64,000 nucleotides of DNA from assembly GCF_018613755.1 (NCBI RefSeq), contig NZ_JAGGPP010000003.1:62001-126000 (forward strand), written 5' to 3'. Numbering within the stretch: position 1 is the first letter of the stretch; each line of letters begins with the position of its first letter. The notes under the pieces were generated by a model. The model had not been told where the DNA came from and ran no database searches. It saw nothing but the letters and a program-made list of their open reading frames with translations. Made by a program: the position numbers and the translations under genes. This document shows, one piece after another, positions 59,670-64,000 of the stretch. The DNA is from Arthrobacter sp. ISL-72. Lineage in GTDB: Bacteria > Actinomycetota > Actinomycetes > Actinomycetales > Micrococcaceae.

Positions 59670-60769
59670 TGACCGCAGAAACGAAGGCAGAAGAGACCGC
59701 AGGGAGCCCCGCCGATGACGTGCTGTTTGAGCGGCGCGGCCATCTTGGCGTCATCACCCTGAACCGGCCCAAGGCGGTGAACGCCCTCACCGCCGGCATG
59801 GCCGCCGCAATGCTGGAGCGGCTCTCCGAGTGGGCGGACGACGACGGCGTGGCCACCGTTCTGGTGCACGGTGCCGGGGAGCGGGGGCTGTGCGCCGGGG
59901 GCGACATTGTTGCCATCTACCAGGACATGCTGGCAGGCGGTAAACAAACCGCCGACTTCTGGCGCGTTGAGTACCAGCTGAACGCCCTGATTGCCGGGTA
60001 TCCCAAGCCGTATGTGGCCTTTATGGACGGCCTGGTGCTGGGCGGCGGTGTAGGGATCTCGGCACACGGCTCAGTGCGCGTGGTCACCGAACGCACCCGC
60101 ACCGGCATGCCGGAGACCACCATCGGTTTTGTGCCCGACGTCGGCGGCACCCTGCTGCTTTCCCGCTCCCCGGGGGAGGCAGGCACCCATGCCGCCCTGA
60201 CCGGCGCGCACCTGAGCGGGGCCGACGCCCTGTTCCTGGGATTGGCGGACCATTTCGTGCCCTCCGTAAACCTGCCCGCCCTGGAGGCCGCGCTCGAAAC
60301 CGAAACGGCGGAAGCCGCCGTCGGACGCTTTACCGACAAGCCCCCGGCGTCGGCGCTGGCCGGAGAGCAGCACTGGATCAACGCCTGCTACTCAAGTGAC
60401 GACGCGGAGGAGATTCTGCGCCGGCTGCGTGCCTTTGGAGGAGGCAGTTCCGGTGAGGCGGCCGCCGCCGCCGACACCATCGAAGCGAAGTCTCCCACCG
60501 CCGTGAAGGTTGCGCTGGGATCGCTCCGCCGGGCACGGGGACTGACCCTGGAGGAAGCGTTGGAGCAGGAATACCGGGTGGGCCTGCGGTTCCTGGCCGG
60601 CCCGGACTTCCGTGAGGGGATCCGTGCCCAGGTGGTGGAAAAGGACAGGAACCCGCGCTGGAAGCCGGCCACCCTGCACGAGGTCTCCAGTGCCGACGTC
60701 GAAAGGTTCTTTGCGCCCGTGGGGGAGCGGGAACTCAAGCTGCAGTCAAAGGAGGCCGACAATGTCTGA
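59669..60769 (+). CDS. 3-hydroxyisobutyryl-CoA hydrolase
   Basis: Cleaves 3-hydroxyisobutyryl-CoA to free 3-hydroxyisobutyrate in valine breakdown. At 366 aa it is a crotonase-fold protein; the length beyond 350 aa, the LNRPKAVNALT opening and the C-terminal domain ending NPRWKPATLHEVSSADVERFF are features of the HIBYL-CoA hydrolase branch. ERGLCAGGDIVAIYQD near 70 and LGGGVGISAHGSVRV near 128 form the oxyanion hole, and EttIGFVPDVGG-type residues carry the catalytic Glu. It shares one base with mmsA and overlaps mmsB by eight bases. Confidence 0.9.
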
Positions 60770-61694
60770 AACAAGCGGACCCGGAAACCTGGGCCATGTT
60801 GCGTTCCTCGGGCTTGGGCATATGGGCGGGCCGATGGCCGTCAACCTGGTCAAGGCCGGGTACACGGTGGCGGGCTTCGACGTCGTGCCCGCAGCGCTGG
60901 ACGCCGCCCGGGACCACGGCGTCCCCACCGTCGCGACGCCGGCAGAGGCGGTCAACGGTGCGGACGTGGTGCTCACCATGTTCCCCGGCGGACAGCACGT
61001 GCTGTCCGCCTACCGCGGAAACGGCGGCCAGCCCGGGCTGCTGGAAGTCGCCGCGCCGGACACCATGTTCCTGGACTGCTCCACGATCAACGTGGACGAG
61101 GCCCGCGAGGCCTCCGCGCTCGCGGTCGCCGCCGGCCACCGGGCAGTGGACGCCCCGGTTTCCGGGGGCGTGGTGGGCGCCGAGGCGGGAACCCTGACGT
61201 TTATGGTGGGCGCCCTGCCCGAGGACTTCGACACCGTGCGGCCCCTGCTCGAAGTGATGGGGAAGCGGGTGGTCCACTGCGGCGACCACGGAGCCGGCCA
61301 GGCCGCGAAGGTCTGCAACAACCTGATCCTGGGCGTCTCGATGATCGCGGTGAGCGAAGCCTTCGTGCTGGGCGAGAAGCTGGGACTGACCCACCAGGCA
61401 CTGTTCGACGTCGCATCTGCGGCGTCCGGGCAGTGCTGGGCGCTCACCACCAACTGCCCGGTCCCGGGGCCGGTGCCCACCAGCCCGGCCAACCGGGACT
61501 ACCAGCCGGGCTTTGCCGGGGCGCTCATGGCCAAGGACCTTAAACTGGCACTCAACGCGCTGCAAGGCACCGGGGTGGCCGCCCGGATGGGGCCGCTGGC
61601 GTCGGAGATCTACGATACGTTTGCGGCGGAGGGCGGCGCGGGCCGGGACTTCTCCGCCATCATCACCGATATCCGGGACAAGTCCGCACACTAG
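60762..61694 (+). CDS. mmsB: 3-hydroxyisobutyrate dehydrogenase
   Basis: Oxidises 3-hydroxyisobutyrate to methylmalonate semialdehyde, the substrate of mmsA. At 310 aa it has the N-terminal NAD-binding motif [18 protein letters not shown] near 17-34, the substrate loop [21 protein letters not shown] near 131 and the catalytic Lys in [13 protein letters not shown] near 182. The start ATG 60762 lies behind AAAGGAGG inside the preceding gene. A 12-bp tandem repeat follows the stop. Confidence 0.95.
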   Translation: MSETSGPGNLGHVAFLGLGHMGGPMAVNLVKAGYTVAGFDVVPAALDAARDHGVPTVATPAEAVNGADVVLTMFPGGQHVLSAYRGNGGQPGLLEVAAPDTMFLDCSTINVDEAREASALAVAAGHRAVDAPVSGGVVGAEAGTLTFMVGALPEDFDTVRPLLEVMGKRVVHCGDHGAGQAAKVCNNLILGVSMIAVSEAFVLGEKLGLTHQALFDVASAASGQCWALTTNCPVPGPVPTSPANRDYQPGFAGALMAKDLKLALNALQGTGVAARMGPLASEIYDTFAAEGGAGRDFSAIITDIRDKSAH

Positions 61695-61718
61695 GCGGGT
61701 CCACAGGCAGGTCCACAG
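61695..61718. repeat. 12-bp tandem duplication after the mmsB stop
   Basis: GCGGGTCCACAG and GCAGGTCCACAG are adjacent and start directly after the TAG stop of mmsB. One mismatch in 12. Confidence 0.7.
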
Positions 61719-61750
61719 TATTCAAGGCAGAACCACGTGAGGAGTCAGGC

Positions 61751-62530
61751 ATGACGGAACAGTACGGGAACATTCTGGTGGAGCGGCGCGGACGCGTGGG
61801 GCTGGTGACCCTGAACCGTCCCGAAGCGCTGAACGCACTGAACAAGGCCACCATGGATGAACTCGTTGCTGCCGTCACTGCCATGGACTCGGATCCGGAC
61901 GTCGGGGCGGTGGTGGTCACCGGGTCCGGCAAGGCGTTCGCGGCCGGCGCGGACATCAAGGAGATGGCTGCCCAGGGCTACATGGACATGTACGCCGCAG
62001 ACTGGTTCCGCGGCTGGGAGGACTTCACCCGGCTCCGCATTCCGGTGGTTGCCGCCGTTTCGGGCTTCGCCCTGGGCGGCGGCTGTGAGCTCGCCATGAT
62101 GTGCGATTTCATTATCGCCGGCGACAACGCCAAGTTCGGCCAGCCGGAGATCAACCTCGGCGTGCTGCCCGGCATGGGTGGATCACAGCGGCTCACCCGG
62201 GCGGTGGGAAAGTCCAAGGCCATGGACCTGATCCTCACCGGGCGTTTCATGGACGCGGACGAGGCCGAACGAGCAGGCCTGGTGTCCCGGGTGGTGCCCG
62301 CCGCTGACGTCGTTGAAGAGGCCCTTAAGGCTGCAGAGGTGATCGCCTCCAAGTCCAAGCCGGCGGCCATGGTGGCCAAGGAGGCCGTCAATGCCGCGTT
62401 CGAAACCGGGCTGGCGCAGGGCGTGCTTTTCGAACGGCGGATCTTCCAGTCGCTCTTCGCAACCGAAGACCAGAAGGAAGGCATGGCCGCCTTCACGGAG
62501 AAGCGCCAGCCCGAATTCAAGCACCGCTAG
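61751..62530 (+). CDS. Enoyl-CoA hydratase
   Basis: Hydrates 2-enoyl-CoA esters, here most likely methacrylyl-CoA in valine catabolism or short-chain fatty acyl-CoA. At 259 aa it is the standard crotonase length. Oxyanion-hole parts are [12 protein letters not shown] near 60 and [14 protein letters not shown] near 103; both catalytic Glu residues are present, in GGGCE and in [19 protein letters not shown]. It lies 56 bases after mmsB on the same strand with GAGGAGTCAGGC as ribosome site, so it completes the operon. Confidence 0.93.
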   Translation: MTEQYGNILVERRGRVGLVTLNRPEALNALNKATMDELVAAVTAMDSDPDVGAVVVTGSGKAFAAGADIKEMAAQGYMDMYAADWFRGWEDFTRLRIPVVAAVSGFALGGGCELAMMCDFIIAGDNAKFGQPEINLGVLPGMGGSQRLTRAVGKSKAMDLILTGRFMDADEAERAGLVSRVVPAADVVEEALKAAEVIASKSKPAAMVAKEAVNAAFETGLAQGVLFERRIFQSLFATEDQKEGMAAFTEKRQPEFKHR

Positions 62531-62541
62531 GGACTTCGACC

Positions 62542-63174
62542 CTAGGGACGCGGCGGCCGGCGGTGGGCGCGCAGCACCGAATCCGTGACCGTTACGGAGT
62601 TGCCCTCCGCGTCCGGGACCGGCCGCGGCCGGGCTTCGCAGACGTCGATTTCCCACTCGTCAGGGTCCAGCTCGGCGGCTATTTCCTCAGGTGTGAAGAG
62701 CAGGCCCGGCTCCGATGGTCGGGGGATCCCTGCAGCCAGGTCCGCGGGATGGTGGCCGACAATCAGCAGTGTGCCGCCGGGCGCCACCGACGCCGCGAGC
62801 CGGTGATACAGCTCCGTCCGCTGAGCCGCGGGGAGGTGCATGAACTGGGCAGACACGAGATCGAAAGTGCCGGCCGGGGGCGGTGAGCTGGTCAGGTCAT
62901 GATGTGCCCAGGTGATCCGCCCGGCTGCCTCCGCATCCTGCGAGGCCCTTTCGGCGGCGCGGGCCAGCGCCACGGAGGAGATGTCCACCGCCGTGACCCG
63001 CCAGCCCTGGCGTGCCAGCCAGATGGAGTCGGCCCCTTCACCGCTGCCCACGTCCAGCGCGGAGCCGGGACGCAGGCCCACGGCCTCCGCCAGCAGGTTC
63101 GGGTTGGGATTGCGGCTCCACACCGAACCGTGCTGGCGGTAGCGCTCATCCCAGAACGACTCGTCAAACTTCAC
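62542..63174 (-). CDS. Class I SAM-dependent methyltransferase
   Basis: At 210 aa it has the Rossmann-type core: motif I ALDVGSGEGADSIWLA near 39-54, the acidic end of strand 2 in VTAVDISSVALARA near 60-73, and DLVSAQFMH near 104. The FWDERYRQHGSVWSRNPNPNL N-terminus resembles the TehB/thiopurine-type small-molecule methyltransferase group. Substrate unknown. Starts with GTG behind AGGAGATCACG. A CTAGGGAC direct repeat spans the converging stops at its 3' end. Confidence 0.85.
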   Translation of the reverse strand: MKFDESFWDERYRQHGSVWSRNPNPNLLAEAVGLRPGSALDVGSGEGADSIWLARQGWRVTAVDISSVALARAAERASQDAEAAGRITWAHHDLTSSPPPAGTFDLVSAQFMHLPAAQRTELYHRLAASVAPGGTLLIVGHHPADLAAGIPRPSEPGLLFTPEEIAAELDPDEWEIDVCEARPRPVPDAEGNSVTVTDSVLRAHRRPPRP

Positions 63175-63324
63175 CCGTGATCTCCTCGCTGCCCGTGCTT
63201 CAGGTCACGGCAGCGTACCGTCAGGGACGGTCCACGCTAAGCGGTGACTATGCCACGATACGCCGAGACGGCGTCCTCCAGCTCCTCGGCCATGAGGTCG
63301 GCGTTGATGACGGCCGGTCCAGGC

Positions 63325-63753
63325 TCAGGCTGCGCTGATCCCGAACAGACCGATGATCAGGGCCATGACCACCAGCGTGACCAGTTCGTGCGCGCAGTTC
63401 AGCACCGTCAGGCCGGCCGGCCTGCCTTCGAAGGCGTCGTGCGTGATGAAGCGGGCGGCCGTAAAGCCGGCCCAGAGAATGACGGCGGTGACCAGGCTGT
63501 TCGCCAGGAAGTTGCCGCCGTAGAAGTGCTGGGAAATGGCGGCCGAGCCGGCAAGGACCAGGGCGCTGACGAAGCTGACCACCAGGGTGATCAGGATGGG
63601 TTTGACGGCGTCCTTTGCTTCCCCGCTCGGCGATACTTTTGCGACCCTCATCCAGTAGTTGCCGAAGACTTTCGGGGTGTACCAGACCGAGCCCACCACC
63701 ATGCTGGAAAGGGTGGCCAGCAGTACCGCCCAGGTGTTGATTTCCGGAATCAT
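63325..63753 (-). CDS. DUF1761 family membrane protein
   Basis: At 142 aa it has four membrane segments (about 7-25, 50-72, 80-100, 118-138). WAVLLATLSSMVVGSVWYTPKVFGNYWMR near 8-36 and GFTAARFITHDAFEGRP near 95-111 fit the DUF1761 family, whose role is unknown. A strong GAGGAGAGCGC ribosome site precedes the ATG. It lies 15 bases after a MarR-family gene on the same strand, so the pair are likely co-transcribed and the regulator may respond to the same signal. The 150 bases between it and the methyltransferase gene hold no supported gene. Confidence 0.85.
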   Translation of the reverse strand: MIPEINTWAVLLATLSSMVVGSVWYTPKVFGNYWMRVAKVSPSGEAKDAVKPILITLVVSFVSALVLAGSAAISQHFYGGNFLANSLVTAVILWAGFTAARFITHDAFEGRPAGLTVLNCAHELVTLVVMALIIGLFGISAA

Positions 63754-63768
63754 TGCGCTCTCCTCAGA

Positions 63769-64000
63769 TTAGTCCGCGAAGTCGCCGGCGTTCCGGCGGA
63801 AATTTCCCAGGATCCGGATCAGCTGGTCCACGTCCTGGCCGGCGAAACCGGACTGGCCAAAAACTTCGGTGTTGAGTGCCGCCGTCGCACTTTTGGCCAG
63901 GGTGCGCCCCTCGGCGGTCAGTTCGATCAGTGTGGTGCGGCCGTCCGTAGGATGCGGTGAACGGACCACCAGTCCGGCGTCCTGGAGCCGGTCGACGGCG
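63769..64000 (-). CDS. MarR family regulator (N-terminus beyond window)
   Basis: The C-terminal 76 codons are inside the window and the frame remains open to its edge. AVDRLQDAGLVVRSPHPTDGRTTLIELTAEGRTL is the recognition-helix end and beta-wing of a MarR winged helix; the remaining part is the C-terminal dimerisation helix. It is placed upstream of the DUF1761 gene. The ligand cannot be inferred. Confidence 0.88.
   Translation of the reverse strand, partial: AVDRLQDAGLVVRSPHPTDGRTTLIELTAEGRTLAKSATAALNTEVFGQSGFAGQDVDQLIRILGNFRRNAGDFAD

Noticed and set aside
63181..63324. Short frame ending in DLMAEELEDAVSAYRGIVTA on the minus strand
   Set aside because: Only about 18-30 codons after a possible ATG with no ribosome site; it could be a gene remnant but cannot be supported.

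Overview
The window looks like chromosomal DNA of a high-GC actinobacterium of the Micrococcaceae, most likely Arthrobacter, Pseudarthrobacter or Paenarthrobacter. The reasons are very strong G/C bias at third codon positions, frequent GTG and TTG starts, dense short-overlap operons, a DtxR-type iron box, and a soil-type catabolic repertoire (histidine, valine, fructans, alpha-glucosides). I see no prophage, insertion sequence or CRISPR array. Family names come from motif recognition, not from database searches.

Layout. 1-3.3 kb: histidine utilisation (hutU, hutH), with hutG separate at 10.6-11.6 kb. 3.4-5.7 kb: small unknown genes and a three-gene operon (58-aa acidic protein, half-size solute-binding lipoprotein, CDF cation transporter). 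5.9-8.4 kb: a one-protein adenylation/carrier/membrane-acyltransferase enzyme behind a DtxR/IdeR-like box. 8.6-17.4 kb: a large protein that may be D-apionate-lactonase-like, a frameshifted cation/proton antiporter, a purine-type permease, a CopC-like protein, a short flavoprotein-like gene and a tandem universal stress protein. 17.5-25 kb: a PEP-synthase/rifampin-phosphotransferase-like enzyme, a LolA-like/ABC trio and an NlpC/P60 hydrolase. 25-31 kb: CDF transporter, metallopeptidase, EamA exporter, argP/lysE divergent pair, methyltransferase and PHP protein. 31.0-31.4 kb: tRNA-Glu, tRNA-Asp and tRNA-Phe with a strong terminator.

31.6-46.3 kb is the most distinctive block. A LacI regulator with twin palindromic operators in its own promoter leads a collinear operon: a family-5 (oligopeptide-type) solute-binding lipoprotein, two DppBC-type permeases (one frameshifted), two ATPases, a cytoplasmic GH32 fructosidase and a 1264-aa secreted GH32 enzyme with four lectin-like modules. 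A secreted GH68 levansucrase follows under its own control. The block appears to make levan, cut it outside the cell, import the fragments through a Dpp/Opp-like ABC system and hydrolyse them inside.

46.5-49.4 kb: a lipoprotein and a five-gene Asp23/AmaP-like envelope cluster. 49.4-56.1 kb: alpha-glucoside utilisation (GH13 alpha-glucosidase divergent from a binding protein and two permeases, then a LacI regulator). One 14-bp operator between the divergent genes recurs exactly upstream of the levansucrase. 56.1-57.9 kb: exonuclease III and an unknown partner. 58.2-62.5 kb: distal valine catabolism (mmsA, HIBYL-CoA hydrolase, mmsB, enoyl-CoA hydratase). 62.5-64 kb: a methyltransferase, a DUF1761 membrane protein and a MarR regulator cut by the window end.

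Two genes carry apparent single-base deletions. Several genes are followed directly by short degenerate tandem repeats.
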